Shown here: positions 37,772 to 47,391 of the stretch, piece after piece
Layout of the letters: each line of letters opens with the position of its first letter
Position numbering within the stretch: the first letter of the stretch is position 1
Assembly (NCBI RefSeq): GCF_000478825.2
Contig: NZ_CP007542.1
Span: 1,364,001-1,428,000 of the forward strand
Direction of reading: 5' to 3'
DNA from: Synechocystis sp. PCC 6714
GTDB taxonomy: Bacteria; Cyanobacteriota; Cyanobacteriia; Cyanobacteriales; Microcystaceae
DNA: 64,000 bases
Notes under the pieces: model-generated
What the model saw: the letters and a program-made list of their open reading frames with translations, nothing else
What the model was told of the DNA's origin: nothing
Databases searched by the model: none
Translations under genes and position numbers: made by a program

Positions 37772-38253
37772 TCAATATGCCATCCGCATTAACCAGAAAG
37801 AAAACGGTTCACAGAATAGAAGTGGTTCGTGATCAAATTCTCCGTTTGATATATACAATGCCCAATGTCGCATTCGTTTTAGGATTAGGCCATAGCCCAT
37901 AGTAAGATTTTTAATGTCCCATTCTTGCTTCGATTGCTCTGCATCTTCCTGGTTATGACCACTAATGGCGATCGCCGCAATGCTCACCTTATTAAATTCA
38001 ACTAAAAGTAGATCTAGCCGGGATAGATATAGTTGATTTAATTGAAAGTAAAACACTGAACGGAGCCAAAACCTTCTTTGGTAAAGACCTTAGCTATCTC
38101 AATCTTACTTTGATTGACTATAGCTATGACAAATGGAACAAAATTTGTCGCGTTAGAAGAAAATAAAGCTAAAATTTTCCGGCTTTTATTCCGACAATTG
38201 CCAAAGGGAACCACCAAGGGTAGCAATTTCAAGTTGGGGCGTATTTTGACCAC
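37772..38253 (-). pseudogene. Probable frameshifted gene of unknown function
   Basis: Two adjacent minus-strand frames overlap at 38038-38056. The upstream one (71 residues, MVKIRPNLKLL...FGSVQCFTFN, stop at 38038) and the downstream one (94 residues, ...FYFQLNQLYLSRLDLLLVEFNKVSIAAIAISGHN, to 37772) read as parts of one protein, because both encode a similar CFTFN/FYFQLNQ passage at the junction. A one-base indel near 38045 would join them. No family recognised. The piece lies in an AT-rich 820-bp stretch with a MITE-like element. Confidence 0.35.
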
Positions 38254-38305
38254 TGGCTAGTTTGTGACTCATTAGATTAGTTCCTCTCAATAATTAGGTT
38301 GACAA

Positions 38306-38402
38306 TTATAGTCATTTCTAGTAAAACTGAGGCAGTCGAATTCACCGAAAAGCTTGTCAATAAAGACTTAAGTAGTCTCGAAATTATTTGAAATGACTAT
38401 AA
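38306..38402. mobile_element. MITE-like element (97 bp) with terminal inverted repeats
   Basis: TTATAGTCATTTC at 38306-38318 and its exact complement GAAATGACTATAA at 38390-38402 enclose 71 bp without a reading frame. Pairing extends outward with mismatches (ACAA/CTGT). The TA at each inner boundary fits TA-target Tc1/IS630-type transposition, although which IS mobilises it cannot be decided here. Confidence 0.55.
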
Positions 38403-38450
38403 CTGTTAATGGTCGATTAAAGTTAGATTCATAGCTTAGTGAAGCTATGC

Positions 38451-39275
38451 TTATTCGGTCATTTTTGGTTCCACAATTACTTCATTTAAGGCTTTTTTAG
38501 CAATCTTAGTGATGTAGATAGTGACAGCAAGGGTGGCGATAAAACCAATAATGCGAATTGTCCATTGTATGGTGGGATTGGCCTGAGTTATTTCAGCTCC
38601 AACAGTGGCTAAACTGCCGGCTAAAGAACCAATATAAACATAGGTAATGGTGCCGGGAATCATGCCCAGGGAACCAATGACATAATTCTTTAAAGAAACT
38701 CCAGTGACACCATAGCCATAGTTCAACAAATTAAAGGGAAAAACTGGGGAAAGCCTAGTTAAAAGAACAATCTTTAAACCTTCCTTACCCACCGCTTCAT
38801 CAATGGCTTTAAATTTTTGATTACCGGCGATTTTTTTTGATACCCAACCCCGGGCCAAGTATCGTCCCACCAGAAATGCCCCCGTTGCCCCAAGTGTTGC
38901 GCCAATGAAAACATAGACTGAGCCAAGGATAACTCCAAATACCACCCCAGCCCCCAAAGTTAAAATCGATCCCGGCAGAAAAGCCACCGTGGCTACCACA
39001 TAAAGCAAGATAAAGGCGATCGCTCCGGCAGTGCCTAAACCATCAATCCATTGCAGGGCATTTAGTAACCAACTTTGGGGGTTAAAACCACCAGCACCAC
39101 TTTCCTGGGCTAGGGCAGGGCTGGCCAAAAAAAACATGGCAACACTAAAGCTAGAAATAGCCAATGCTTCCAGTAAATGAATGAGGGCAAAAGCACCGAT
39201 GGTTAAAAGTCCAAAACCTTGCCATCGGGGTGATTTAGATTGTTTTTTGAAGATTTTCAAGAAATGGGTAAACAT
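38451..39275 (-). CDS. TVP38/TMEM64 (VTT domain, DedA superfamily) membrane protein
   Basis: A 274-residue membrane protein. After an N-terminal hydrophobic helix (about 24-52), the VTT domain begins near residue 80. It contains FLPGSILTLGAGVVFGVILG, GATLGATGAFLVGRYLARGWV, RLSPVFPFNLLNYGYGVTGVSLKNYVIGSLGMIPGTITYVYIGSL and a final helix. Bacterial members are linked to membrane homeostasis and lipid or ion transport. The gene is directly downstream of arsS (gap 58 bp, same strand). In other bacteria such proteins are often found beside selenium, mercury or arsenic genes, so a link with metalloid handling is plausible. Confidence 0.88.
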   Translation of the reverse strand: MFTHFLKIFKKQSKSPRWQGFGLLTIGAFALIHLLEALAISSFSVAMFFLASPALAQESGAGGFNPQSWLLNALQWIDGLGTAGAIAFILLYVVATVAFLPGSILTLGAGVVFGVILGSVYVFIGATLGATGAFLVGRYLARGWVSKKIAGNQKFKAIDEAVGKEGLKIVLLTRLSPVFPFNLLNYGYGVTGVSLKNYVIGSLGMIPGTITYVYIGSLAGSLATVGAEITQANPTIQWTIRIIGFIATLAVTIYITKIAKKALNEVIVEPKMTE

Positions 39276-39333
39276 AGTAATTGTTGTGAGAAATGTAAAA
39301 AAGTCATCAGTAATTAGTTAAAATTAAGTTGGT

Positions 39334-40344
39334 TTAAGTCAATGCTCCTCCACAGCTAGATCCAGCTCCGGCGGTGCAACCATAACAATAATCGGCAGTT
39401 TTAATCTCTTGGATTAAATCTAAATTATCAGCTTTTAATAAATCGCTAACAGTTAATTTTTTATGTAAAGCGGATTGGGCAGAAATATTTTCCATTTGGT
39501 TAAAATCGCAGTCATAAATATTACCCAAATAATCAACGGATAGTTCGTTGCGACACATCAGATTATCAACTGTTACTGGATTAAAATTATTTTCCAAGAA
39601 AGCCAGATATCTTTGATGTAATTGATATTTTTCAAGATGAAATTTACTCCGACCAATGGGCAAGTTAGTAATGGTCAGTAAATTATTAAAATTAATGTCA
39701 AAATGTTCTTTGAGGAATTTTTTATAATCCTGTTCAAGGGACTGCTGAGGAGGGGTGAGGGAGAATTTTTCTGAAGTTGGTAGCGGCGGATTATAAACTA
39801 GGTCTAAAATTAAACTTTCATTCTGGCCATAACCCAATTTATTCAACCATTGCAGAGCTTGAATAGATTTTTCATAAACCCCATTACCCCGCATTTTATC
39901 TACATTATCTTCGAGATAGCACGGCAAAGAAGCAACGATTCTGACTTGATGCCGGGCACAATATTCAGGAATATCCTTAAATCCTGTTTCAAAATAGATG
40001 GTCAAATTAGAACGAACAATTACTTCTTTACCTGTGGTCCTAGCGGCTTCCACCAGGGGCTTAAAACCGTAGAGTATTTCCGGTGCTCCCCCGGTGAGAT
40101 CCACCACTTTTATTTGGGAAAATTTTTGAATAATTTCGATTAATTGTTGGCAGATTTTTGAAGAAAGCTCCTCAGTGCGTTGGGGACCAGCATCCACATG
40201 GCAATGACTACAGGCTAGATTGCAACGCTTTCCCAAATTAATTTGGAGGGTAGAAATTTTTTGCTTGGTTAGAGGAATATCTAACTTTTGAGCAAAGGGA
40301 GTAATTTTAGGTTTTTGAAAGGAACCCTCTAATTGTTGAACCAT
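39334..40344 (-). CDS. arsS: Arsenosugar biosynthesis radical SAM protein ArsS
   Basis: A 336-residue radical SAM enzyme with the CxxxCxxC cluster in LGKRCNLACSHCHVDAGPQRTEEL, a VVDLTGGAPEILYGF SAM loop, and C-terminal cysteine-rich CRNELSVDYLGNIYDCDFNQ and YCYGCTAGAGSSCGG. ArsS transfers the 5'-deoxyadenosyl group to dimethylarsinous acid to begin arsenosugar synthesis. It follows arsM by 62 bp on the same strand, the pairing described for Synechocystis (slr0303-slr0304). Confidence 0.92.
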   Translation of the reverse strand: MVQQLEGSFQKPKITPFAQKLDIPLTKQKISTLQINLGKRCNLACSHCHVDAGPQRTEELSSKICQQLIEIIQKFSQIKVVDLTGGAPEILYGFKPLVEAARTTGKEVIVRSNLTIYFETGFKDIPEYCARHQVRIVASLPCYLEDNVDKMRGNGVYEKSIQALQWLNKLGYGQNESLILDLVYNPPLPTSEKFSLTPPQQSLEQDYKKFLKEHFDINFNNLLTITNLPIGRSKFHLEKYQLHQRYLAFLENNFNPVTVDNLMCRNELSVDYLGNIYDCDFNQMENISAQSALHKKLTVSDLLKADNLDLIQEIKTADYCYGCTAGAGSSCGGALT

Positions 40345-40406
40345 GTTATCTGAATTGCTTAAACTATCTCAAAAATGTTAATTATCAAATATAAACTAGA
40401 CCAAGT

Positions 40407-41375
40407 CTAACAACAACCGCCACCGCTATAATGCCAAGTAGAATCGGTGATCATAATTTTGTCTGGATAGGTAGAGCTTAATTTTAGGGCTGTTTTATCG
40501 CACACCGCACTGGGAACTCCCTGTTGTAAGATATGCCCTGCTTGGTCATCAAATAGGGGTTCTGATCCGGCATAAATGGCAGTTTTACCTGTAAAAATAC
40601 AAGCTCCATCGCCGGGAATAGGTACTTTAAAGGAAACAGAGTCTAAACTTTCTAACAATAAATGTTCATCCAGTTTGTAAGTGACGGAATCGAGCAAACG
40701 ATAGGGGCGGCGGGCTCGAATTTCTATCTGTCCAAAACCGGTATCAATTAAGTGTTGAATGTATTCTGCATAGGTTAATGCTCCGGATAAACACATGGCC
40801 CGTAACCGTTCATCCTGGCGCAAATGTTGAGGAATAGGCCGGGTAGCAATGGGATCGCTCATGATCAAACGGCCATGGGGTTTTAAAACTCGGTAGGCTT
40901 CTTTGAGGGCTCGGGATAAATCTTCCGGCTCAAAAATATTAAACAGACAATTCTGGGCCACCAGATCCACGGAATTATCCGGTACAGGTAAAGCAAAGGC
41001 ATCCCCTGGCCGAATTTCTACAAACTTAGTCTGGAACCAATTATTTTCCTCGGCAGCTAATTGCAAATTACGCACAGCAGCAGCCCGCATTGCTTCCACC
41101 GGCTCCACCGCAACCACTCCCCCAGGACGACGGCAAAAATAGGCAAATTGCAATGCTTCCAGACCACCTCCAACGCCGACGTAAAGCACTGTGGGTTCTC
41201 CGGCCAATTCATTGGGGTGCACCGTAGTTCCACAACCATAATTCATTTCCTGCATGGGAAGAGGAATGGTTAATTCTGGCAGGGTGAGGGGATTACTTTG
41301 CACGCAACAAAGTCCCACTTCTGGAGTTTGGGCGACTTCTGCGTAAAAATCGGCGGCGGTTTGTAGGTAAGTCAT
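40407..41375 (-). CDS. arsM: Arsenite S-adenosylmethionine methyltransferase ArsM (arsenosugar type)
   Basis: A 322-residue enzyme that methylates As(III) to methyl- and dimethylarsenicals. The SAM-binding Rossmann core is TVLYVGVGGGLEALQFAYFCRRPGGVVAVEP (near 68-100), with DAFALPVPDNSVDLVAQNCLFNIF after it. Cysteines for arsenic binding occur at GLCCVQ, MNYGCGTT, AMCLSGALTYAEY and at the extreme C-terminus (GGGCC). It is followed by arsS. No ArsR-type regulator gene is adjacent. Confidence 0.92.
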   Translation of the reverse strand: MTYLQTAADFYAEVAQTPEVGLCCVQSNPLTLPELTIPLPMQEMNYGCGTTVHPNELAGEPTVLYVGVGGGLEALQFAYFCRRPGGVVAVEPVEAMRAAAVRNLQLAAEENNWFQTKFVEIRPGDAFALPVPDNSVDLVAQNCLFNIFEPEDLSRALKEAYRVLKPHGRLIMSDPIATRPIPQHLRQDERLRAMCLSGALTYAEYIQHLIDTGFGQIEIRARRPYRLLDSVTYKLDEHLLLESLDSVSFKVPIPGDGACIFTGKTAIYAGSEPLFDDQAGHILQQGVPSAVCDKTALKLSSTYPDKIMITDSTWHYSGGGCC

Positions 41376-41718
41376 TGTGAATTTTAACTTTGGGAAATTT
41401 GATAATTGGGCCGGAATTAGTAACTTAGTTTTTTGATTTTAGATCGAATAGACTTTAGTGAAAATTTTTTCTAATCATTCTTTAAAATCAATAGCAAAAA
41501 ATAAAGTTGCCATCAAATTATAGCGGTGTAGAGAAATGTCGGCCAATTAAAAAAATAATAATAGCTCCAATTATTACATCAACAATTATATAAATTGATA
41601 TAAATTGCAGCCTACTATCCACCAAATCAAAAATATTTTTCTGATTTTATTTACTCTAAATTTATCCCTTACAGTGTTCTTCGATGGTAGCCTAAGCCCG
41701 CCGCAAATGAAGCAGGAC
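41376..41718. other. AT-rich intergenic region upstream of arsM
   Basis: A stretch of 343 bp between the GGDEF gene and arsM. The only frame with protein-like character is a 34-residue hydrophobic one on the minus strand (GTG 41622 to TAA at 41518-41520), containing IIVDVIIGAIIIFLIG as a possible membrane helix. It has no ATG or clear ribosome-binding site, so I do not call it a gene. The arsM promoter should lie here; I found no convincing hexamers. Confidence 0.4.
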
Positions 41719-44100
41719 CTAAATGGAAACTTCTTTGGGCGCAATGATGACCCGATTTCTGCCGGCTTGCTTGGCATTGTACAAAGCTTTATCTGCCATT
41801 TGCATAATTTCTTGCCCCGTTTGACCATGATCGGGGTAACAAGAAACACCAAAAGAGGCGGTGATACTATTTAGAATCTGTCCACTGTATTCTATTTCCA
41901 TTTCGGCGATCGCCTGACGTAAAAATTCTGCTTTTTGCAAAGCCTCTTCGAGGGTAGTATCAGGCAAAATTACAGTTATTTCTTCGCCTCCATAACGACA
42001 GGCCACATCGGAAGCCCGAATATTATTTTTCAGAAGAGCACCGATGGAAGCTAAGACACGATCGCCGGCGTCATGGCCTAGGGAATCGTTAAAATGCTTG
42101 AAGTGGTCAATATCAATCATCATCACACTAATCGAATAGCGATGACGTTTTGCCCTGGCCAGTTCCTGGATTAAACATTGCTCTAGGTAACGGCGGTTGA
42201 AAAGCGTGGTCAATGGATCCCGCAAACTCCGTTCTTCCAGTTGTTCCCTTAACTTCAAATTGGCGATCGCCAAGCCAAGCTGTTCCGCCACTGTTTTTGC
42301 CAATTGTTGCCGTATTTCGGGCAAAACTTGTTCTTTGAAAGTGCAAAGAAACAGCAAGCCAAGGGTTTCTCCCTGGGCAATGAGGGGAATACACAAACTT
42401 GCCAACGGTAAGTGTTGGTCATTAACATGATTGCAAAACAAAGCATGTTGCCCCTGCTTCACCCCATGGGAGCGTCCCCGTCGCAAAGCCCAACAATCTA
42501 GGGGGGTGAACACATCATCGGAGCATAACGGATTACCCCAAAAAGTGACCCGTTCGAGGTAATTATTTTGGGGAGCTAAGATAAAAATCCCACCGTAACA
42601 ACCAGGAAATAGAGGTTGGGCTAGGGCTGCAATCACCCCACACGCATCTTTGACGGTAAAACAAGACTGGAGATAATCGGTAATGCCCGAAAGTATTAAC
42701 ATTTCAGCATTACGCTGTTTCAATTCATCGAGACGATCCTCTAGGGTTTGGTTAACTTTTCGTAGTTCCTCCTCAAATTGTTTACGGCGGGTAATGTCCA
42801 CATCCACCCCAATGACACGGATGGGAAAATTGTTTTGATCTCGAATCACAATGGCCTGACTTGCCGCCCAGCGGAGGGTCCCATCGGGTTTGATAAAGCG
42901 GAACTCTAAATCATATGGTTCATTATTATGGATACTTTGGTCTAGAGCTTCCAGTACCATGGTCCGGTCATCAGGATGCATCATTTGTGCGACTTTTTGT
43001 AGATCGCCATCAAAACTTCCCGGCTTAAGTCCCATCATTTGCTCCAGGCTTTCTGACCACACAATGCCATTAGTTAAAAGATCCAAATCCCAATAGCCCA
43101 TATTGGCCGCATTAAACGCTAACTTCAAACGTTCTTCATTTTCCTGGAGGGATTGGGTGCGATCTAAAACACGCTGTTCCAACTGGGCATTGAGTTCCGC
43201 CAGTTTTGCTTCCGTTGCTTGGTACCGATGCAGGGTTTCCTGCTGCTCAGTCATATCCACCACTATACAGACTGTATATTTAAGCTCCACATCTATGCTG
43301 GCAACACCGACCAGCACGGGAATGCGGCTGCCATCCTTGCGGTAATACTCCTTTTGCCAAGGCTCCGGGGTTTCGTGATTCCGCAAACGGGCAATAATTT
43401 CTCGATCTTTTTGGTCGTATTCGGGGGGAGTTAGCTCATCCCAGCGCACCAGCCCAATATCTAATTCTTGTCTGCTAAAACCGATCATTTTTAGAAAACG
43501 GTCATTGGCATCGAGAATTTGCCCTTGATTGGAAGCAAAAAACATCCCGACAATATTGGACTCAAACAAATTTCTAAAGCGGGCTTCGCTTTCCCTTGAG
43601 GCTATTTCGGCCATCTTGCGATCACTAATGTCCATGGCCACCCCCTGCAATCCCCTTACCTTTCCCTGATCGTCGATAACTGCTTCGATTCTGGCCCACA
43701 CCCAACCTGTGGAAAAGTCAGCGCGGGTTATTGCATACTCTATGGCCTGGGTTTTTCCAGTGGCAATGACGGTGTCAACAATACTCTGGTGGAGTTCTCT
43801 AAATTCGGGCTGAATGCTCTGGACTAACCAGTCATAACTGGGGGCAAACTGATGGGGCTCTAGACCAAATAATTGATAAATTTCCGCTGACCAGGTGATC
43901 TCACCGGAGGCAATATCAAACCGCCAAAAACCCAATTTAGCAATACGTTGAATGTCTGCTAAATCCGTTTCCCGCTGTTGGAGGACGGTTGCTTGGGCCT
44001 GGGTTGCTGTGGAATACTGTTGCCGAAAGTCTGCCAATTCCTGCCTCAACCCCTCCATTTCCTGGAGTAATTGAGCTTTAGTTTTGTGGCGATCGCTCAT
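41719..44100 (-). CDS. Multi-PAS, GAF, GGDEF signalling protein
   Basis: A 793-residue cytoplasmic sensor-diguanylate cyclase (start ATG 44100; 44121 is also possible). Order: an N-terminal coiled coil, three PAS/PAC units (LGFWRFDIASGEITWSAEIYQLFG near 50; FRNLFESNIVGMFFASNQGQILDANDRFL near 175; LAFNAANMGYWDLDLLTNGIVWSESLEQMM near 330), a GAF domain (about 470-610) and a C-terminal GGDEF domain (DPLTTLFNRRYLEQCLIQELARAKR). The signature reads YGGEEI instead of GG[DE]EF, while IDIDHFKHFNDSLGHDAGDRVL is complete. No EAL domain. c-di-GMP synthesis is likely but not certain. Confidence 0.9.
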   Translation of the reverse strand: MSDRHKTKAQLLQEMEGLRQELADFRQQYSTATQAQATVLQQRETDLADIQRIAKLGFWRFDIASGEITWSAEIYQLFGLEPHQFAPSYDWLVQSIQPEFRELHQSIVDTVIATGKTQAIEYAITRADFSTGWVWARIEAVIDDQGKVRGLQGVAMDISDRKMAEIASRESEARFRNLFESNIVGMFFASNQGQILDANDRFLKMIGFSRQELDIGLVRWDELTPPEYDQKDREIIARLRNHETPEPWQKEYYRKDGSRIPVLVGVASIDVELKYTVCIVVDMTEQQETLHRYQATEAKLAELNAQLEQRVLDRTQSLQENEERLKLAFNAANMGYWDLDLLTNGIVWSESLEQMMGLKPGSFDGDLQKVAQMMHPDDRTMVLEALDQSIHNNEPYDLEFRFIKPDGTLRWAASQAIVIRDQNNFPIRVIGVDVDITRRKQFEEELRKVNQTLEDRLDELKQRNAEMLILSGITDYLQSCFTVKDACGVIAALAQPLFPGCYGGIFILAPQNNYLERVTFWGNPLCSDDVFTPLDCWALRRGRSHGVKQGQHALFCNHVNDQHLPLASLCIPLIAQGETLGLLFLCTFKEQVLPEIRQQLAKTVAEQLGLAIANLKLREQLEERSLRDPLTTLFNRRYLEQCLIQELARAKRHRYSISVMMIDIDHFKHFNDSLGHDAGDRVLASIGALLKNNIRASDVACRYGGEEITVILPDTTLEEALQKAEFLRQAIAEMEIEYSGQILNSITASFGVSCYPDHGQTGQEIMQMADKALYNAKQAGRNRVIIAPKEVSI

Positions 44101-44417
44101 GGTTTTGCGGAATGAAGCCACTCCAAATCGGGCAAATCAACTAGTATGGCCATCGTTTGAGATGATATTTTCTTCTGGGCAATATTTTAGTCAAGGTTGT
44201 GTCCGCAATTTTTCCAGAAGTAAAAGCTTTTGGCCCTTGCCGTAGGTGAACTGCCACTCCTAACATTGGCTACATTCTAGCTCAAGAGCCCAAATTAACG
44301 GATCATTACCCTTGCCAATTAAATCGAGCAAAATTTGTATATTTGGTCAGGGAATGACTGCCCATTTGACCCATTGAGCCTACGGAAGGGCAAAGGGAAT
44401 TATCACTCAGATCTAAA

Positions 44418-46883
44418 CTATGGTTCACTGTCCATTGCTTTTTCCACCTCCGCAATGCGTAAAACAGTTTTAAGTACGGAATCGGGATTCAGGCTGATGG
44501 AATCAATACCCAATTCCACTAAAAATTCGGCAAATTCAGGATAATCCGAGGGGGCTTGGCCACAGATGCCAATTTTACGGCCGTTAGCTTTTGCCGTTTC
44601 AATGGCCATTTTGACCATGCGTTTGACCCCTTGATTACGTTCATCAAACAGATGGGCAACGAGGGATGAATCCCGGTCTAAACCTAAAGTTAATTGGGTT
44701 AAATCATTGGAGCCAATGGAGAAGCCGTCAAATACCTGGCTAAATTCATCGGCCAGAATGACGTTACTGGGCAACTCACACATGACGTAAATTTCTAGGC
44801 CGTTTTCCCCTTGTTTCAGGCCATGTTTCGCCATTTCCGCAATTACCCTGCGACCTTCATCGGGGGTACGACAGAAGGGAATCATGGGAATGACGTTGGT
44901 TAAACCCATTTCGTCCCGTACCCGTTTCAGAGCTTGGCATTCCAAAGCATAGGCTTCTCGGTAATGGGGATCGTAGTAACGGGAAGCGCCCCGCCAGCCG
45001 ATCATGGGGTTTTCTTCCTTCGGTTCAAACTGGCGGCCACCGAGCAGGTTAGCGTATTCGTTGGATTTAAAATCCGACATCCGCACCACCACAGGTTTGG
45101 GGTAAAACGCCGCCGCAATCATGGCAATGCCATGGGCCAATTTGTCGACAAAGAACCGAGGGCGATCGCCGGCGTAGAGTTTGGTTAACTCAGCAATTTC
45201 GGCTTTGGCAACGGGATCCTTTAGCTCGTCGAATTTCATCAGGGCCAGGGGATGGGCCTTGATATGATTGGCAATGATAAATTCCAAACGGGCCAGACCC
45301 ACGCCATCGGCGGGATAACTGGCAAAACCGAAGGCCTGTTCCGGATTACCCACATTCATCAAAATTTGAGTTTTGGTGCGGGGGATATTGTCGAGTTTAG
45401 TTTCATGAATTTCATATTCTAAAATGCCGCTGTAAACAGTGCCTGCATCCCCTTCCGAACAACATACAGTTACTTCCTGGCCAGTTTTAATGCTATCGGT
45501 GGCATCCCCACAACCGACGATCGCCGGAATCCCCATTTCCCGAGCAATGATGGCGGCATGACAGGTTTTGCCCCCCTGGTTAGTAACGATCGCCGAAGCC
45601 TGTTTCATGATCGGCTCCCAATCAGGGTCAGTGCGGTTGGTGATCAAGACCTCGCCGGGACGAAACTGATTAATTTGGGACACATTACGAATTACCTGGG
45701 CTTTACCCTGGCCGATCGCCGCCCCCACACTGCGGCCTGTGGCCAAAATTTTGCTGTGCTCTTTTAGCTCATAGGTTTTAATCACATTGGCGGATTTTTG
45801 GGATTGCACCGTTTCCGGCCGGGCTTGGACAATGAATAATTGCCCGGTTTGCCCATCCTTAGCCCACTCAATGTCCATGGGAGTATAAACCTCCCGCACG
45901 GCGGAATAATGATCCTCAATGATGCAGGCCCAGCGGGCTAATTGCAGAATTTCATCATCATCGATGCAATATTTTTCCCGTTCCGGTTCGGCCACTTCCA
46001 CATTTTTTGTCAGTTTAGAACCGCCCACATCGTAGACCATTTTGATGGTTTTACTACCCAGACGTTTTTCTAAAATAGGCTTGAAACCCTCTTTTAAAGT
46101 GGGCTTGAAGACGAAGTATTCATCGGGGTTGACGGCCCCCTGCACCACATTTTCCCCCAAGCCATAGGCGGCGGTAATCAGAGCCGCATTTTTGAAACCC
46201 GTTTCCGTATCGATGGAGAACATTACCCCAGAAGTGGCCAGGTCAGAACGCACCATTTTTTGTACACCCACCGATAAAGCAACGGCAAAGTGATCAAAAC
46301 CGTTGTGATGACGATAGGAAATGGCCCGGTCCGTGAACAGCGAAGCAAAACATTTATGGCAGGATTCCAGCAGGCAGGAAAGACTATGAACATTGAGGTA
46401 TGTTTCCTGTTGCCCGGCAAAACTAGCTTCCGGTAAATCCTCCGCCGTAGCACTGGAGCGCACCGCCACATCCACCCCTGTACCACCCATTTTTTGGCCA
46501 TAGCGTTCACACATGGCACCATAGGCTTCGGCGATCGCCATCTGTAAATCAGAGGGAAAGGGAGTATCTAATATCAGCTGTCGGGCTAAATATCCCCGTT
46601 CCTGCAAATTAGCCATGTTATTGACATCTAGGTCTGCAAAGAGCTTCCGCAGTTTTTCCTCTAGACCAGCTTCTTCGATAAAATGACGGTAAGCGTAGGC
46701 CGTGGTGGCAAAACCAGAAGGTACATTCACCCCCTTACTGGTTAACTCTTGAATCATTTCCCCTAAGGAAGAATTTTTGCCCCCCACCAGTCCCACATCA
46801 TGGGTCCCCACCTCTTCAAACCAGAGAATCAAGGCGGTTTCTTTGTTACTCACAGAGGCTTTTTCGATGATTGAACTTACCAT
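44418..46883 (-). CDS. ppsA: Phosphoenolpyruvate synthase
   Basis: An 821-residue enzyme converting pyruvate and ATP to PEP, AMP and phosphate. The N-terminal ATP-grasp PPDK domain has GGKNSSLGEMIQEL and RSSATAEDLPEASFAGQQETYLNV. The phosphohistidine swivel domain has GGKTCHAAIIAREMGIPAIVGCG. The C-terminal PEP-utilising barrel has FSIGSNDLTQLTLGLDRDS and IGICGQAPSDYPEFAEFLVELGIDSISLNPDS. Complete and single-gene; it diverges from polA across a 508-bp region. Confidence 0.97.
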   Translation of the reverse strand: MVSSIIEKASVSNKETALILWFEEVGTHDVGLVGGKNSSLGEMIQELTSKGVNVPSGFATTAYAYRHFIEEAGLEEKLRKLFADLDVNNMANLQERGYLARQLILDTPFPSDLQMAIAEAYGAMCERYGQKMGGTGVDVAVRSSATAEDLPEASFAGQQETYLNVHSLSCLLESCHKCFASLFTDRAISYRHHNGFDHFAVALSVGVQKMVRSDLATSGVMFSIDTETGFKNAALITAAYGLGENVVQGAVNPDEYFVFKPTLKEGFKPILEKRLGSKTIKMVYDVGGSKLTKNVEVAEPEREKYCIDDDEILQLARWACIIEDHYSAVREVYTPMDIEWAKDGQTGQLFIVQARPETVQSQKSANVIKTYELKEHSKILATGRSVGAAIGQGKAQVIRNVSQINQFRPGEVLITNRTDPDWEPIMKQASAIVTNQGGKTCHAAIIAREMGIPAIVGCGDATDSIKTGQEVTVCCSEGDAGTVYSGILEYEIHETKLDNIPRTKTQILMNVGNPEQAFGFASYPADGVGLARLEFIIANHIKAHPLALMKFDELKDPVAKAEIAELTKLYAGDRPRFFVDKLAHGIAMIAAAFYPKPVVVRMSDFKSNEYANLLGGRQFEPKEENPMIGWRGASRYYDPHYREAYALECQALKRVRDEMGLTNVIPMIPFCRTPDEGRRVIAEMAKHGLKQGENGLEIYVMCELPSNVILADEFSQVFDGFSIGSNDLTQLTLGLDRDSSLVAHLFDERNQGVKRMVKMAIETAKANGRKIGICGQAPSDYPEFAEFLVELGIDSISLNPDSVLKTVLRIAEVEKAMDSEP

Positions 46884-47391
46884 ATTTATTTACCCCTAAT
46901 CAATACCTTAAGTTTATCGAGGTTGATCTACCAAACTTTATTTTGTTGGCAATTGTTTATAAATTGATAAGTTTCTTCAATATAGTGTTAATTAATTATT
47001 AAAAAATCAGGACAAGGCTAAATTGTGCGGTAGGATAAGGGGTGTTATCGGCCTAGAATTTATTGGAAACATTAGCCTACAGATTTGAAGAACCAATATC
47101 GGTAAAATGGTTGGTTAGCCCTAAAGTTTTTTAGTCTTTTTGATCCCAAGCAAAATTCCCCCGAGGTTTGTCCTCTAAAAGATTTCCACTTCAACTTAAT
47201 ATTAAATGTTTCTCTTTGGTAGTGGAGGAGCTGATGGATTTTTAAGGCTATTACTGACCCTGGATGCTGGTCTTTATTAATAAAAACTAATACATTTCTT
47301 CATAGATAATATTTAATCTAATTTGCCGTAGACAGGGCCTTTGGTGTTCTGCCGCAGGGGTATAATTGAGCTTCGTCCCCGGTACCTGTTT
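46884..47391. other. Divergent intergenic region between ppsA and polA
   Basis: About 508 bp, AT-rich, without a believable frame. A TATAAT hexamer at 47361-47366 lies 31 bp upstream of the polA ATG and is the best -10 candidate; a matching -35 is not obvious. Nothing else recognised. Confidence 0.5.
47361..47366 (+). promoter_or_regulatory. Candidate polA -10 box
   Basis: A perfect TATAAT 25 bases before the polA ATG (end of box to start codon). It implies a short leader. No -35 at 16-18 bp was found. Confidence 0.35.

Noticed and set aside
38303-38406. CRISPR or attachment site
   Set aside because: Only one inverted pair, no direct repeats or integrase gene; a MITE-like element fits better.
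41518-41622. 34-residue hydrophobic frame between the GGDEF gene and arsM (minus strand)
   Set aside because: Only GTG/TTG/CTG starts, no ribosome-binding site, and AT-rich DNA makes hydrophobic codons by chance.
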